64,000 nucleotides of DNA from Mycolicibacterium litorale (GCF_014218295.1 NZ_AP023287.1:3596001-3660000); one strand, 5' to 3'. Positions 39,803-49,532 are shown, counted from the stretch's first letter. The notes: a model not told the origin generated them from the sequence alone. Numbers and translations: made by a program.

Positions 39803-40609
39803 TCAGCTCTGGCAGGTCGGGCACCAGAACAGGTTGCGGCCCTCGAGCACGGCGGTGCTGATGGGGGTGCCGCAGATCCGGCACGGCTCACCCGGGCGGC
39901 GGTAGACGTAGGTGCGGGGCCGGCCGGTGCGGTACGAGGGGGCACCGTGGTCGTCCTCGGGCCGCACGGTGACGATCTGGCCGCGTCGCACACCGACTTT
40001 CATCAAGTCGACGAGGTCGGTCCACATCGCGTCGAACTCGCCCGGTTCGACGTTGGTGCCGAGCCGGTAGGGGTCGATGCGGTGACGGTAGAGCAGTTCG
40101 TTGCGGTAGACGTTGCCGACGCCGGCGATCACCGTCTGGTCCATGAGCAGGGCCCCGACAGGCCGGCGCGACCGGTTCATCCGCGTCCATGCCGGCGCCG
40201 GGTCGGCGTCGCGGCGCAGCGGGTCCGGCCCGAGTCGCGCCAGGATCTCCGACACCTGCGCCTCGTCGACGACCTCGCAGGCGGTGGGACCGCGCAGGTC
40301 GGTGCCGTAGCCGGTGCCGACCATGCGCATCCGCACCTGTCCCACCGGGTCGGGCGCGGGTTCGTCGGCCGACACCGCGAACTCGTCGAACCGTCCGTAC
40401 AACCCGAGGTGCACGTGCACGATGCGGCCGCCGCGGTAATGGTGGAACAGGTGTTTACCCCACACGCTGGCACCGGTGAAGGTGCGGCCGTCGACCATCG
40501 CGGCGCCCTCGGCGAACCGCCCCTGCGGGCTGCTCACCCGCACGCGCGTGCCCTTGTACCGCTTCTGGTGCAACCGGGCGAGCCGGTGCAGGGTGTGGCC
40601 CTCGGGCAT
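39803..40609 (-). CDS. nei: Formamidopyrimidine-DNA glycosylase/endonuclease VIII (Nei1-like)
   Basis: A 268-residue base-excision repair glycosylase/AP lyase for oxidised bases. The N-terminus MPEGHT provides Pro2 (Schiff base) and Glu3. The helix-two-turn-helix region is LLMDQTVIAGVGNVYRNELLY (about residues 155-175). The C-terminal zinc finger has CRIC and, at the end, CPTC. As I recall, the order and length match M. tuberculosis Nei1 (Rv2464c). It begins 3 bp after the rpiB stop, so it is co-transcribed. Confidence 0.92.
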   Translation of the reverse strand: MPEGHTLHRLARLHQKRYKGTRVRVSSPQGRFAEGAAMVDGRTFTGASVWGKHLFHHYRGGRIVHVHLGLYGRFDEFAVSADEPAPDPVGQVRMRMVGTGYGTDLRGPTACEVVDEAQVSEILARLGPDPLRRDADPAPAWTRMNRSRRPVGALLMDQTVIAGVGNVYRNELLYRHRIDPYRLGTNVEPGEFDAMWTDLVDLMKVGVRRGQIVTVRPEDDHGAPSYRTGRPRTYVYRRPGEPCRICGTPISTAVLEGRNLFWCPTCQS

Positions 40610-40612
40610 CCG

Positions 40613-41101
40613 CTACGCCGGTGCTCCCGGCACCGCAGGCGCTTGGTGGGTGCGCTCGTACTCGGCGAGGATGTCGATACGGCGCTGGTGGCGTTCGGCT
40701 TCCGACCACGGCGTCGCCAGGAACGCGTCGACGATCGCCAGCGCGTCGGACTCGGAGTGCATGCGCCCACCGATCCCGATGAGCTGGGCGTTGTTGTGCT
40801 CGCGCGCCAGTTTTGCCGTCTCCACACTCCACGCCAGCGCGCAGCGGGCGCCCGGCACCTTGTTCGCGGCGATCTGCTCGCCGTTGCCCGAACCGCCCAG
40901 CACGATGCCGAGGCTTCCCGGGTCGGCGACCGTCTTCTCCGCCGCGGCGATGCAGAAGGCCGGATAGTCGTCGTCGGCGTCGTAGCCGAACGCGCCGCAG
41001 TCCACCGGATCGTGACCGGCGCTGCGGAGGTGGTCGATGATCACCTGCTTCAGCTCGTAGCCGGCGTGGTCAGCTCCCAGGTAGACGCGCATGGCGGCCA
41101 T
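40613..41101 (-). CDS. rpiB: Ribose-5-phosphate isomerase B
   Basis: A 162-residue isomerase interconverting ribose-5-phosphate and ribulose-5-phosphate in the pentose-phosphate pathway. The motif MRVYLGADHAGYELK opens the protein, and the active-site segment LGGSGNGEQIAANKVPGARCALAW (about residues 68-91) has Ser in place of the E. coli-type catalytic Cys, as in mycobacterial enzymes that use Glu/Ser. The start ATG may be 41101 or 41092. It lies between the 2OG oxygenase (10 bp) and nei (3 bp) and is probably in their operon. Confidence 0.93.
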   Translation of the reverse strand: MAAMRVYLGADHAGYELKQVIIDHLRSAGHDPVDCGAFGYDADDDYPAFCIAAAEKTVADPGSLGIVLGGSGNGEQIAANKVPGARCALAWSVETAKLAREHNNAQLIGIGGRMHSESDALAIVDAFLATPWSEAERHQRRIDILAEYERTHQAPAVPGAPA

Positions 41102-41111
41102 TCTGACAGGT

Positions 41112-42065
41112 TCAGCCGACGGTGATCGCGTCGAGGCGCTCCTTGATGAAGTCCGACGACGTGACGGGGGCCAGACCGGACACCTTGCCGATCGGCGGGC
41201 CGAGCGGCGTCACGACGGCGTCGTGGCCGGCCTCGTAGAAGTAGATCAGCGACACCAGGTCTTCCTCGGGTGCGTCGGGCTGCGGCGGCAGCACGCGGTG
41301 ACGGCCCGAGGGCCAGCGCCGCCCACTCCAGTACTCGAGCAGGTCACCGATGTTGACCGTCAGCGCGTCCGCCCGGTACGGCGCATCGGCCCACCCGTCG
41401 GCTTCCGAGAACACCTGCAGCCCACCGGCTCCCGGCTCGCGGTCGAGGATGGTCACGGTGCCGAAATCGGTGTGCGGGCCGATGCGGAACTGTCCGGGCT
41501 CGGGGTCTCCGACGACGCTCACCGGCGGGTAGTGGTTGATGTTCATCGTCCACGTCGGCCGGCTCGCGAGCTGTTCGAACGGGTTGGCCGGTAGCCGCAG
41601 CGCATGGGCGAACAGAGCCAGCAGATCGTCGGCGACGCGGCGCATCTCCGCGGTGTAGGCGGTGACCAGCCGGCGCAGCGCGGGCACCTCGTCGGGCCAC
41701 ACGTTGGGCGCGAACCAGATCCGGTCGACGTCCGGATCGCCCGTGGGGGTGTCGGCGCCCAGGCTGAAGCTCTCCTTCAGATCCGGCGGCGTCTCGGTGC
41801 CCTCGGCGTAGCCGTTGGCCTCGGCGCCGGGGCCGATCCAGCCGTGCCCGCCGACCGGCACCGAGTACCGCCGCTTGACCGCATCGGGCTGGGCGAAGAA
41901 GGCGCGGGCCGCGGCGCGGACGTCGGCGGCGAGCACGGGATCGACGCCGTGTCCGGTGACCAGGATGAACCCTGCGCGCTGCAGCCCCTCGTCGACCTCG
42001 GCGGCGACCGCGTCGGCCTCGGCTCCTCCGGCGTACCACCGGGACAGGTCGATGGTGGCGATCAT
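41112..42065 (-). CDS. 2-oxoglutarate/Fe(II)-dependent oxygenase (isopenicillin-N-synthase-like)
   Basis: A 317-residue oxygenase. The N-terminal DIOX_N-like domain (IDLSRWYAGG, then RAGFILVTGHGV) is followed by the double-stranded beta-helix core. The Fe ligands are the H-x-D of GPHTDFGTVTIL (about residues 210-221) and a distal His in SGRHRVLPP (about 266); the LVSLIYFY region follows where 2-oxoglutarate binding is expected. The ATG at 42065 is preferred. It may oxidise a small metabolite or a nucleobase-like compound; the adjacent cytosine-deaminase-like gene (46 bp) hints at base metabolism, but this is only context. Confidence 0.82.
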   Translation of the reverse strand: MIATIDLSRWYAGGAEADAVAAEVDEGLQRAGFILVTGHGVDPVLAADVRAAARAFFAQPDAVKRRYSVPVGGHGWIGPGAEANGYAEGTETPPDLKESFSLGADTPTGDPDVDRIWFAPNVWPDEVPALRRLVTAYTAEMRRVADDLLALFAHALRLPANPFEQLASRPTWTMNINHYPPVSVVGDPEPGQFRIGPHTDFGTVTILDREPGAGGLQVFSEADGWADAPYRADALTVNIGDLLEYWSGRRWPSGRHRVLPPQPDAPEEDLVSLIYFYEAGHDAVVTPLGPPIGKVSGLAPVTSSDFIKERLDAITVG

Positions 42066-42111
42066 TCGGCGAGTCCCTCTGCCACGCCATCCATGCTCTT
42101 CGCGCGAGCGC

Positions 42112-42618
42112 TCATCGGCCGATGTCCTCGTTCCACAGTTCCGGATGCGCGGCGATGAACTCACTCATCATCGACACACAGCGCTCGTCGTCGACGACCG
42201 TGACGTCGACGCCGTGTTCGGCCAGCCACTCGTGTCCACCGGTGAAGGTGCGGCTCTCCCCCACGATCAGGGTGCCGATGTTGAACTGCCGTACCAATCC
42301 GCTGCAGTACCAGCACGGCGACAGGGTCGTCACCATCACGGTGGAGCGGTAGTCACGCTGGCGTCCCGCGTTGCGGAAGGCGTCGGTCTCGGCGTGCACC
42401 GACGGGTCGTCGTCCTGCACACGGCGGTTGTGGCCGCTGCCCAGTACGACGCCGTCGGCGCTGAACAGTGCGGCACCGATCGGAATACCGCCCTCGGACA
42501 GGCCTTTTCGCGCTTCGGCGTAGGCGACGTCGAGCATGTCGGCGACGCTGGTCATGCGGGCTGAAGTAGGCACAGCCAAAGGTAACACCAGGGACGGTTC
42601 GGTGATTGTCACCGTCAC
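42112..42618 (-). CDS. Cytidine/deoxycytidylate-deaminase-family nucleobase deaminase (cytosine-deaminase-like)
   Basis: A 168-residue zinc deaminase. The motif HAETDAFRNAG supplies the His ligand and catalytic Glu (about residues 76-86). The motif SPCWYCSGLV supplies the two Cys ligands (about 100-109). The sequence resembles yeast-type cytosine deaminase, which converts cytosine to uracil; guanine or other base substrates remain possible. The start is GTG 42618 as given. A GTG at 42612 has a better spaced GAGG, and the ATG at 42555 is a shorter option. It is divergent from the flavodoxin-fold gene. Confidence 0.8.
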   Translation of the reverse strand: MTVTITEPSLVLPLAVPTSARMTSVADMLDVAYAEARKGLSEGGIPIGAALFSADGVVLGSGHNRRVQDDDPSVHAETDAFRNAGRQRDYRSTVMVTTLSPCWYCSGLVRQFNIGTLIVGESRTFTGGHEWLAEHGVDVTVVDDERCVSMMSEFIAAHPELWNEDIGR

Positions 42619-42692
42619 ACCCTCGTATCGACCGCCTCCGGCCGCAACCGGAGCGCAGAAACAAACCGGCGTCCCGCGGCATTGAAGCTGTC

Positions 42693-43325
42693 GTGAAGCT
42701 TCTCGTGATCAGTGCCAGTCCGCGCCACGACGGCAACTCCCATGCGCTGGCCCGCGCGGCGATCGAGGGTGCCCGCGGCGCCGGTCACGACGTCGAGCAC
42801 GTCTACCTCGACGACTACGTCCAACGACTGCTGGACAACTGCCGGCTGTGCCGCAGCCCGCACGACGGCCGGTGTTCACTGGACGACCGGTACGCCGAAC
42901 TGCTGCTGGACGAGATCCTGCCCGCCGACGGCGTCGTCTTCGCGATGCCGCTGTACTTCTACGGCATGCCGGGCCGGCTCAAGACCGTGTTCGACCGGTT
43001 GTTCTGCTACACCGCCAACAGCGCACCGGAGCGCGACAGGGTGATGGACGGCATCGTGGGCAAGAAGGTCGGCGTGCTGATCTCGTGCGAGGAGAACTAC
43101 GTCGGCGCCACGCACGGTGTGGCCGCCCAGTTCCAGGAACTGACCCGGTACCTGCACCAGGACCTCGTCGGCATCGTCGTCGGCAACGCCAACAGCCGCG
43201 GCGAGATCGTCTGCGATCCGAGCGATCCGATCACCCGCGCCCGCGACCTCGGCGCCCGCCTGTTCGACACCAGCGTCACCGACTACCGGATCGACACGGC
43301 ACGGTCGAACCGCGTGTGGACGTGA
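42693..43325 (+). CDS. NAD(P)H-dependent FMN reductase / flavodoxin-fold oxidoreductase
   Basis: A 210-residue flavodoxin-fold protein. The FMN phosphate loop SASPRHDGNSHALA lies at residues about 7-20, and the PLYFYGMPGRLKTVFDR segment at about 90-106. A CRLCRSPHDGRCSLDD cluster (about 50-65) is typical of iron-sulfur-flavoprotein-like NAD(P)H oxidoreductases. The GTG at 42693 is chosen; it begins MKLLVISASPR. It is convergent with the acyl-CoA ligase gene, with 3 bp between stops. It probably reduces flavins, quinones or nitro compounds. Confidence 0.82.
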   Translation: MKLLVISASPRHDGNSHALARAAIEGARGAGHDVEHVYLDDYVQRLLDNCRLCRSPHDGRCSLDDRYAELLLDEILPADGVVFAMPLYFYGMPGRLKTVFDRLFCYTANSAPERDRVMDGIVGKKVGVLISCEENYVGATHGVAAQFQELTRYLHQDLVGIVVGNANSRGEIVCDPSDPITRARDLGARLFDTSVTDYRIDTARSNRVWT

Positions 43326-43328
43326 GGG

Positions 43329-45152
43329 TCAGCGCTGGTAGAACGAGTCGAGCAGGTCCTTCTGCTTCTCCTCCACCACCGACCGCTTGACCTTCAACGA
43401 CGGTGTCAGCTCGTTGTTCTCGATGGAGAGGTCGTGGTCGAGAATCGCCCACTTCTTGATGGTCTCCCACCGGTTGAGCTCGGAGTTCAGCCTGTCGATG
43501 TACTCCCCGATCATCTCCCGGACCCTGTCGGACTTCACCAGCTCGCCGTACGGAGTGCCGCCCATGCCGTGCTCGTCGGCCCAGCTCGAGATGGCGTCGG
43601 GGTCCAGCGTCAGCAACGCCACACAGAAGTTGCGCGATTCGCCGAACACCAGCATGTGGCCGGCATACGGGCACATCGCCATGAACCGGCCTTCGATGGC
43701 CGGTGGCGCAACATATTTCCCGCCCGAGGTCTTGAACAACTCCTTGAGCCTGCCGGTGATCGTGAGGAAGCCGTCGTCGTCGAGCTGGCCGCGGTCACCG
43801 GTGCGCAGCCACCCGTCCTCGGTGAGCGTCTCGGCGGTCTTGTCGGGCAGGTTGTGGTAGCCGTCCATCACGCACGGGCCCTTGATCTGGACCTCGCCGT
43901 CGTCGTTGATCCGCACCTCGCTGCCGTCGAACACCTGCCCGACGGTGCCGAGCCGGTAGTTCTCCAGCCGGTTGATGAAGGCGCCGGCGGCGGTCTCGGT
44001 GAGCCCGTAGCCCTCGAGGATCAGCAGACCGGCGGCGTGGAACCACTCCGCGATATCGCGGTTCAGTGGCGCCGACCCGGAGATCATGAACCGGATCCGG
44101 CCGCCGAACACCTCGCGGACCTTGCCGAACACCAGGCGGTCGAACACGCTGTGCGCCAACGCCAGTGGCGGCGGCACCGACTTGCCTTCGCGCCTGCGCC
44201 TGCTGACCTGACGGCCCACCGCGAACGCCGCGTTGAACAGCTTCTCCTTGACGCCGTGCTGGGACATCACGACTTTGGCGTGGGCCTTCTCGAAGATCCG
44301 CGGCGCCGCGCCCATGAACGTCGGCTTCACCGTGCCCATGTTCTCGACGATCTTGTCCACCCGGCCGTCGATGGCACTGGCGAACCCGCAGGCCAGCTGG
44401 GCCGAGATCAGCACCTTGCCGAACGCGTGCGCCAGCGGCAGCCACAGCAGCTGCAGATCGTCCTCGTCGAGGATGCCGAACCCGGCGATGGTGTCACCCT
44501 CGTACACCCAGGCCCGGTGAGCGAGCCTGACGCCCTTGGGTTTCCCGGTGGTACCCGAGGTGTAGATCAGCGTCGCGAGCTGATCGGAGGTGATCGCGGC
44601 CGAACGGTCGCGCACCGCGGACGGGTTCTGTTCGAGGTGTTGCCTGCCGAGCTCGAGGACATCGCCGAGGCTCAGCACCCAGTCGCCGTCGCCCTCACCG
44701 TCGAACAGCACCACCTTCTCCAGGCCCGGCAGATCGCCACGGTTGTCGTGCAGCTTCTCTAGCTGGGCCTCGTCCTCGGCGAACACGAACCGCGAGTCGG
44801 AGTCGCTGAGGATGTAGGCGGTGTCGCCGGCGTTCGTCGTCGGGTACACGGTGGTGGTGGCGGCCCCCGCGCACATGATCGCCAGGTCGGCCAGGATCCA
44901 TTCGTACCGCGTCCCCGACGCGATGCCCACGCGCTGTTCGGATTCCACACCCAGCGCCAGCAGCCCGGCGGCCAGCGCCTCGACCTGCTCGGCCGCTTGC
45001 TGCCAGGTCAGCGACGTCCACGTGCCGTTCTCGAGTCGGCGGAACGCCTCACGTTGCGCCGATTTCTCGACACGGTCGAAGAACATCGTGGCGACGTTCA
45101 CCGACTTCGATTCGGAGGTGGTGCCGGGCCGCTCTTGGCTGTCGATGGACAT
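43329..45152 (-). CDS. Long-chain fatty-acid-CoA ligase (FadD15-like)
   Basis: A 607-residue AMP-forming synthetase that activates fatty acids to acyl-CoA through acyl-AMP. Motif P-loop-like YTSGTTGKPKG lies at about residue 197. The A5-type EGYGLTETAAG is near 355, GDRGQLDDDGFLTITGRLKE near 440, and the C-terminal lysine region (KVKRSVV) near 590. The layout matches the FadD15 type of long-chain enzyme. The ATG at 45152 is used; the extended frame to 45221 is unlikely. It is expected in lipid metabolism at the membrane. Which acyl chain it uses is unknown. Confidence 0.88.
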   Translation of the reverse strand: MSIDSQERPGTTSESKSVNVATMFFDRVEKSAQREAFRRLENGTWTSLTWQQAAEQVEALAAGLLALGVESEQRVGIASGTRYEWILADLAIMCAGAATTTVYPTTNAGDTAYILSDSDSRFVFAEDEAQLEKLHDNRGDLPGLEKVVLFDGEGDGDWVLSLGDVLELGRQHLEQNPSAVRDRSAAITSDQLATLIYTSGTTGKPKGVRLAHRAWVYEGDTIAGFGILDEDDLQLLWLPLAHAFGKVLISAQLACGFASAIDGRVDKIVENMGTVKPTFMGAAPRIFEKAHAKVVMSQHGVKEKLFNAAFAVGRQVSRRRREGKSVPPPLALAHSVFDRLVFGKVREVFGGRIRFMISGSAPLNRDIAEWFHAAGLLILEGYGLTETAAGAFINRLENYRLGTVGQVFDGSEVRINDDGEVQIKGPCVMDGYHNLPDKTAETLTEDGWLRTGDRGQLDDDGFLTITGRLKELFKTSGGKYVAPPAIEGRFMAMCPYAGHMLVFGESRNFCVALLTLDPDAISSWADEHGMGGTPYGELVKSDRVREMIGEYIDRLNSELNRWETIKKWAILDHDLSIENNELTPSLKVKRSVVEEKQKDLLDSFYQR

Positions 45153-45269
45153 CGTCGTCTCCGGGGCTCGAGGCGGGCGTCGGTTCCGCCCCTGGGTGGG
45201 GCGGAACCGATGTTCGCACACTCTTTACCCGGTGTGCGCCGTTTCAATGCCCAGGTCACCCACCTGCGA

Positions 45270-45890
45270 TCAGTCGAACGACGGCCGCTCCGTGCGGGTG
45301 CGCTTGAGCTCCCAGAAATGCGGATACGACGCGAAGGTGACCGAGGCGTCCCACAGCTTGCCGGCCTCCTCGCCGCGGGGGATCTTCGACAGCACGGGAC
45401 CGAAGAACGCCACGCCGTTGACGTGGATGGTGGGGGTACCGACGTCCTCGCCGACCGGGTCCATCCCCGCGTGATGACTCGCGCGCAGCGCGTCGTCATA
45501 GTCACCGGACGTCGCGGCCTGGGCGAGTTCGGCAGGCAGGCCGACCTCGGCCAGCGATTCGGCGATCACGGCGGTGAAGTCGGGGTCGGACTCGCGGTAG
45601 TTCTGGTTGTGGATCCGGGTGCCCATCGCGGTGTAGAGCGGGGCGAGGATCTCTGAGCCTTTGGCCTGTTCCGCGGCGATCGCGACCCGCACCGGACCCC
45701 ACGCCTTCTTCATCGCCTCCTGGTACTCCTCGGGGAGGTCACGGCCTTCGTTGAGCACCGCGAGGCTCATCACGTGGAAGTTCACGTCGATGTCGCGGAC
45801 CTTCTCGACCTCGAGGATCCAGCGGGAGGTGATCCAGCACCACGGGCACAGCGGGTCGAACCAGAAATCGGCTTTCGACTTCTCGGCCAT
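45270..45890 (-). CDS. DsbA-family thioredoxin-fold oxidoreductase (mycothiol-linked, Rv2466c-like)
   Basis: A 206-residue cytosolic protein with the active-site motif CPWC at residues 15-18 ([15 protein letters not shown]), a DsbA-type helical insert and the cis-Pro region [10 protein letters not shown] (about 152-161). From memory it matches the mycothiol-dependent reductase Rv2466c, which lies beside pepN in M. tuberculosis and helps redox balance and prodrug reduction. The ATG at 45890 is chosen. It is divergent from the DUF732 gene by 188 bp. There is no signal peptide. Confidence 0.85.
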   Translation of the reverse strand: MAEKSKADFWFDPLCPWCWITSRWILEVEKVRDIDVNFHVMSLAVLNEGRDLPEEYQEAMKKAWGPVRVAIAAEQAKGSEILAPLYTAMGTRIHNQNYRESDPDFTAVIAESLAEVGLPAELAQAATSGDYDDALRASHHAGMDPVGEDVGTPTIHVNGVAFFGPVLSKIPRGEEAGKLWDASVTFASYPHFWELKRTRTERPSFD

Positions 45891-46078
45891 CAGCGAGATC
45901 CTTTCGGTGAGAGAACACAGTTCCGTGGTGCACAACTTCGCATCCGGGCCAGGTGTTCCCCACCACGCGATCTCCACACCGGAGCCCCGGCACACCGCAT
46001 GTGCGACAACCTTGACCCAACCGTGTTGTCGCTGTGACCCGAGTAAACCAGTGTGGCAGTGGACAGACGAGGAGCACC

Positions 46079-46465
46079 ATGTCCGCAACGAATCGAAACC
46101 GGTGGTTGGTGGCGGCGTGTGCCGCCGTGGTCACCGGCGCCATGATGACGGCCCCCGCCGCGGCCGCCGACCCGGTCGACATCGACAGGGCCTTCCTGAA
46201 CGCGCTCAACCGGGCGGGGGTGCGCTACGACAACCCCGTGGACACCGTCGCACTCGGCAAACGGGTGTGCCCGATGCTCGTCGAACCGGGCAAGGATTTC
46301 GCCAAAGTGGTCGCGACCGTCCGCAACGACGGCATCCCACCCGACCTGGCGGCGTTCTTCGCCGGGATCGCCGTCCAGATGTACTGCCCGCAGATGGTGT
46401 CGTCGATCGGCAACGGCACCTTCCTGAACTGGCTGCAGACGACGAGGTTGCCCGGCGCCCGATAG
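46079..46465 (+). CDS. Secreted DUF732-family protein
   Basis: A 128-residue exported protein. The signal peptide is residues about 1-30 (hydrophobic [15 protein letters not shown], cleavage after AAA). The mature part has [15 protein letters not shown], then ALGKRVC with a Cys pair (RVC and MYC) expected to form a disulfide, as in the mycobacterial DUF732 family. GAGGAG precedes the ATG. It lies 9 bp upstream of pepN on the same strand. Function is unknown in the family. Confidence 0.8.
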   Translation: MSATNRNRWLVAACAAVVTGAMMTAPAAAADPVDIDRAFLNALNRAGVRYDNPVDTVALGKRVCPMLVEPGKDFAKVVATVRNDGIPPDLAAFFAGIAVQMYCPQMVSSIGNGTFLNWLQTTRLPGAR

Positions 46466-46474
46466 GTTGGGGAG

Positions 46475-49072
46475 GTGGCACTTCCCAACCTGACCCGCGA
46501 GGCGGCCGTCGAGCGCGCGGCGCTGATCACCGTCGACAACTACCGCATCGAACTCGACCTCACCGACGGTGCCGGCGCACCCGGTGATAAGACGTTCCGC
46601 TCGACGACCACCGTCACGTTCGACGCGACGGCGGGCGCCGACACCTACATCGACATCGCGGCGGACACCATCCGCGCGGCCACCCTCAACGGCCGTGACA
46701 TCGACGTGTCCGGCTACGACGAGTCCACCGGGATCCCGCTGACCGGCCTGGCCGAGCGCAACGAGCTCGTCGTCGACGCCGACTGCCGGTACTCGAACAC
46801 CGGTGAGGGGCTGCACCGCTTCGTCGACCCGGTCGACGACGAGGTGTACCTGTATTCGCAGTTCGAGACCGCCGATGCCAAGCGGATGTTCGCCTGCTTC
46901 GACCAGCCCGACCTCAAGGCGACGTTCGACGTCACCGTGACCGCCCCCGCGCACTGGGAGGTGGTGTCCAACGGCGCGCTGGAGGGCACCCGCACCGATA
47001 CAGATTCGGCCGGCGCCACCAAGACGCACGTGTTCGTGCAGACCCCGCGGATGAGCACCTACCTCGTCGCGCTGATCGCCGGGCCGTACGCCCGCTGGGA
47101 CGACCTGTACCGCGACGAGCACGGCGAGATCCCGCTCGGCCTGTTCTGCCGCAGGTCGCTGGCCGAGTTCATGGACGCCGAGCGGCTCTTCACCGAGACC
47201 AAACAGGGATTCGGCTTCTATCACGACAACTTCGGTGTGCCCTACGCGTTCGGGAAGTACGACCAGCTGTTCGTGCCCGAGTTCAACGCGGGCGCGATGG
47301 AGAACGCCGGCGCGGTGACGTTCCTGGAGGACTACGTCTTCCGCAGCAAGGTCACCCGCGCCTCCTACGAGCGCCGCGCCGAGACCGTGCTGCACGAGAT
47401 GGCGCACATGTGGTTCGGCGACCTGGTGACCATGCAGTGGTGGGACGACCTGTGGCTCAACGAGTCGTTCGCGACCTTCGCGTCGGTGCTGTGCCAGGCC
47501 GAGGCGACGGAGTACACCGAGGCGTGGACGACGTTCGCCAACGTGGAGAAGTCCTGGGCCTACCGCCAGGACCAGCTGCCCTCGACACATCCGGTCGCCG
47601 CCGACATCCCCGACCTGCACGCCGTCGAGGTGAACTTCGACGGCATCACCTACGCCAAGGGCGCCAGCGTCCTCAAGCAGCTGGTGGCCTACGTGGGCAA
47701 GGAGTCGTTCCTGGCCGGGCTGCGCGACTACTTCCGCGACCACGCCTTCGGCAACGCCACGTTCGGGGACCTGCTGGGTGCGCTGGAGAAGTCCTCGGGC
47801 CGCGACCTGTCCGGCTGGGGACGCCAATGGCTCAAGACCACCGGTCTCAACACGCTGCGCGCCGATTTCGACGTCGACTCCGACGGCCGGTTCACCCGAT
47901 TCGCGATCTCCCAGAGCGGTGCCGCACCCGGCGCCGGTGAGACCCGCGTACACCGGCTGGCCGTCGGCGTGTACGACGACGACCCCACCACCGGCAAGCT
48001 GGTCCGCGTGCACCGCGAGGAACTCGACGTCGAGGGCGAGAGCACCGATGTTGCTGCACTGCAGGGAGTTTCGCGCGGAAAACTGGTACTGGTCAACGAC
48101 GACGACCTGACCTACTGCGCCTTGCGACTGGATCCGGACTCGCTGCAGACGGTGCTGAGCCGCATCGCCGACATCGCCGAACCGCTGCCGCGCACGCTGG
48201 CGTGGTCGGCGGCCTGGGAGATGACCCGCGAAGCCGAGCTCAAGGCCCGCGAGTTCGTGGCTCTGGTGATGAGCGGGGTGCACGCCGAGACCGAGGTCGG
48301 GGTGGCGCAGCGGCTGCTGCTGCAGGCGCAGACCGCGCTGAACTCCTACGCCGATCCGCAGTGGGCGCAGGAGTTCGGGTGGCCCGCGTTCGCCGACCGG
48401 CTGCTGGACCTGGCACGCGAATCGGCGCCGGGTTCGGACCATCAGCTGGCGTTCGTCAACGCGCTGTGCAACTCCGTGCTGTCGCGCAACCACGTCGCGG
48501 TGCTGGCGACGCTGCTCGACAACGAACCGGCCGAGGTGAACCTGCCGGGCCTGGTCCTCGACACCGATCTGCGCTGGCGCATCGTCACGGCGCTGGCCGC
48601 CAGCGGCGACATCGACGCGGACGGGCCCGAGACGCCGTTCATCGACGCCGAGGCGCAGCGCGATCCGACGGCGGCCGGCCGGCGCCACGCCGCGGCCGCG
48701 TCGGCGGCGCGCCCGCAGCCCGCGGTGAAGGAGGCGGCGTGGCAGCAGGTGATCGAGGACGACACGCTGGCCAACATCACGACGCGGTCGATCGTCGGCG
48801 GCATCGTGCAGCCGGGGCAGCAGGCCCTGCTGGCGCCGTTCGCCGAGAAGTACTTCGCCGCCATCGGCGGAGTGTGGGAACGCCGCTCGAGTGAGGTCGC
48901 GCAGACCGTGGTGGTCGGCCTCTATCCGTCGTGGGAGATCAGCGACGAGGGGCTGGCGGCGGCGGACCGCTTCCTCGACGGAGACGTGCCACCGGCCCTG
49001 CGGCGGCTGGTCCTCGAAGGCCGCGCCGGTGTCGAGCGGGCCCTGCGCGCGCGGCGGTTCGACGCGAGCTGA
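46475..49072 (+). CDS. pepN: Aminopeptidase N (M1 zinc metallopeptidase)
   Basis: An 865-residue M1 aminopeptidase that removes N-terminal residues from peptides in the cytosol. The substrate-recognition motif GAMEN (FNAGAMENAGAVTF) is at about residue 272. The zinc site HEMAH-x18-E is at about 307, with WFGDLVT and the NESFA segment. An ERAP1-type C-terminal helical domain fills the last 350 residues. The GTG start at 46475 follows a GGGAGG ribosome site. Length is normal. Terminator-like inverted repeats follow. Confidence 0.95.
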   Translation: MALPNLTREAAVERAALITVDNYRIELDLTDGAGAPGDKTFRSTTTVTFDATAGADTYIDIAADTIRAATLNGRDIDVSGYDESTGIPLTGLAERNELVVDADCRYSNTGEGLHRFVDPVDDEVYLYSQFETADAKRMFACFDQPDLKATFDVTVTAPAHWEVVSNGALEGTRTDTDSAGATKTHVFVQTPRMSTYLVALIAGPYARWDDLYRDEHGEIPLGLFCRRSLAEFMDAERLFTETKQGFGFYHDNFGVPYAFGKYDQLFVPEFNAGAMENAGAVTFLEDYVFRSKVTRASYERRAETVLHEMAHMWFGDLVTMQWWDDLWLNESFATFASVLCQAEATEYTEAWTTFANVEKSWAYRQDQLPSTHPVAADIPDLHAVEVNFDGITYAKGASVLKQLVAYVGKESFLAGLRDYFRDHAFGNATFGDLLGALEKSSGRDLSGWGRQWLKTTGLNTLRADFDVDSDGRFTRFAISQSGAAPGAGETRVHRLAVGVYDDDPTTGKLVRVHREELDVEGESTDVAALQGVSRGKLVLVNDDDLTYCALRLDPDSLQTVLSRIADIAEPLPRTLAWSAAWEMTREAELKAREFVALVMSGVHAETEVGVAQRLLLQAQTALNSYADPQWAQEFGWPAFADRLLDLARESAPGSDHQLAFVNALCNSVLSRNHVAVLATLLDNEPAEVNLPGLVLDTDLRWRIVTALAASGDIDADGPETPFIDAEAQRDPTAAGRRHAAAASAARPQPAVKEAAWQQVIEDDTLANITTRSIVGGIVQPGQQALLAPFAEKYFAAIGGVWERRSSEVAQTVVVGLYPSWEISDEGLAAADRFLDGDVPPALRRLVLEGRAGVERALRARRFDAS

Positions 49073-49082
49073 CCTCACCTCT

Positions 49083-49151
49083 CCGCGCGAGCGTGCGGGT
49101 CTGCACACGACACACCGGGTGCCGTACAGCAGTTCGCGCACGCTCGCGCGG
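49083..49151. repeat. 15-bp perfect inverted repeat between pepN and the HNH gene
   Basis: CCGCGCGAGCGTGCG (49083-49097) and its exact complement (49137-49151) are separated by 39 bp. The arm word (GCGAGCGTGCG) recurs in related form near 16129 and 49543. It may terminate pepN transcription or be one copy of a dispersed palindromic element. Confidence 0.6.
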
Positions 49152-49163
49152 CATCCTCATGCG

Positions 49164-49532
49164 GTGGCCGTCAATCGAACTCGAAGGGCACGTGCGGCGC
49201 GCAGGCGAAAGCTGCGGATGGATCGCGTCGTCAATGACCTCACCGCCGACGAGTGGTCGGCGCTCAAGGAGGCGTGGAACGGATGCGCCTACTGTGGGGC
49301 GACCGACGGCACGATGCAGCGCGACTGCGTCATGGCGATATCACGGGGCGGGCGGTACACGCTCGACAACGTCGTACCCGCGTGCGCGTCCTGCAACACC
49401 AGCAAGTGCAATGACGAGGTCACCGGATGGATGCGCCGTAAACGCCTCGACGAGCGCAGGTTCCTGACCCGTTACGTGGAGATCCGCGGCGCCCTGCTGC
49501 GGGCGCGCGAGGACGCCACGGCAGAGGGCTGA
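49164..49532 (+). CDS. HNH endonuclease-domain protein
   Basis: A 122-residue protein. The GTG at 49164 gives a basic N-terminus (VNRTRRARAARRRKLR); an ATG at 49218 is possible. CAYCG and CASCN form the zinc-binding pairs, and QRDCVMAISRGGRYTLDNVVPAC contains the HNH-type metal loop, but the usual first His of the motif is replaced by QRDC here. It may be a DNA-binding zinc module rather than an active nuclease. The next HNH gene is at 50398-51066. Confidence 0.75.
   Translation: MAVNRTRRARAARRRKLRMDRVVNDLTADEWSALKEAWNGCAYCGATDGTMQRDCVMAISRGGRYTLDNVVPACASCNTSKCNDEVTGWMRRKRLDERRFLTRYVEIRGALLRAREDATAEG

Noticed and set aside
17863..41000. Repeated tRNA-Gly 3' end as the right border of an island
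   Set aside because: I looked for a second copy of the T-arm/acceptor sequence after the cluster and did not see one; no integrase is present.
45890..49141. 1083-codon open frame on the minus strand
   Set aside because: It lies antisense to pepN, whose M1 motifs are complete, so it is a shadow.
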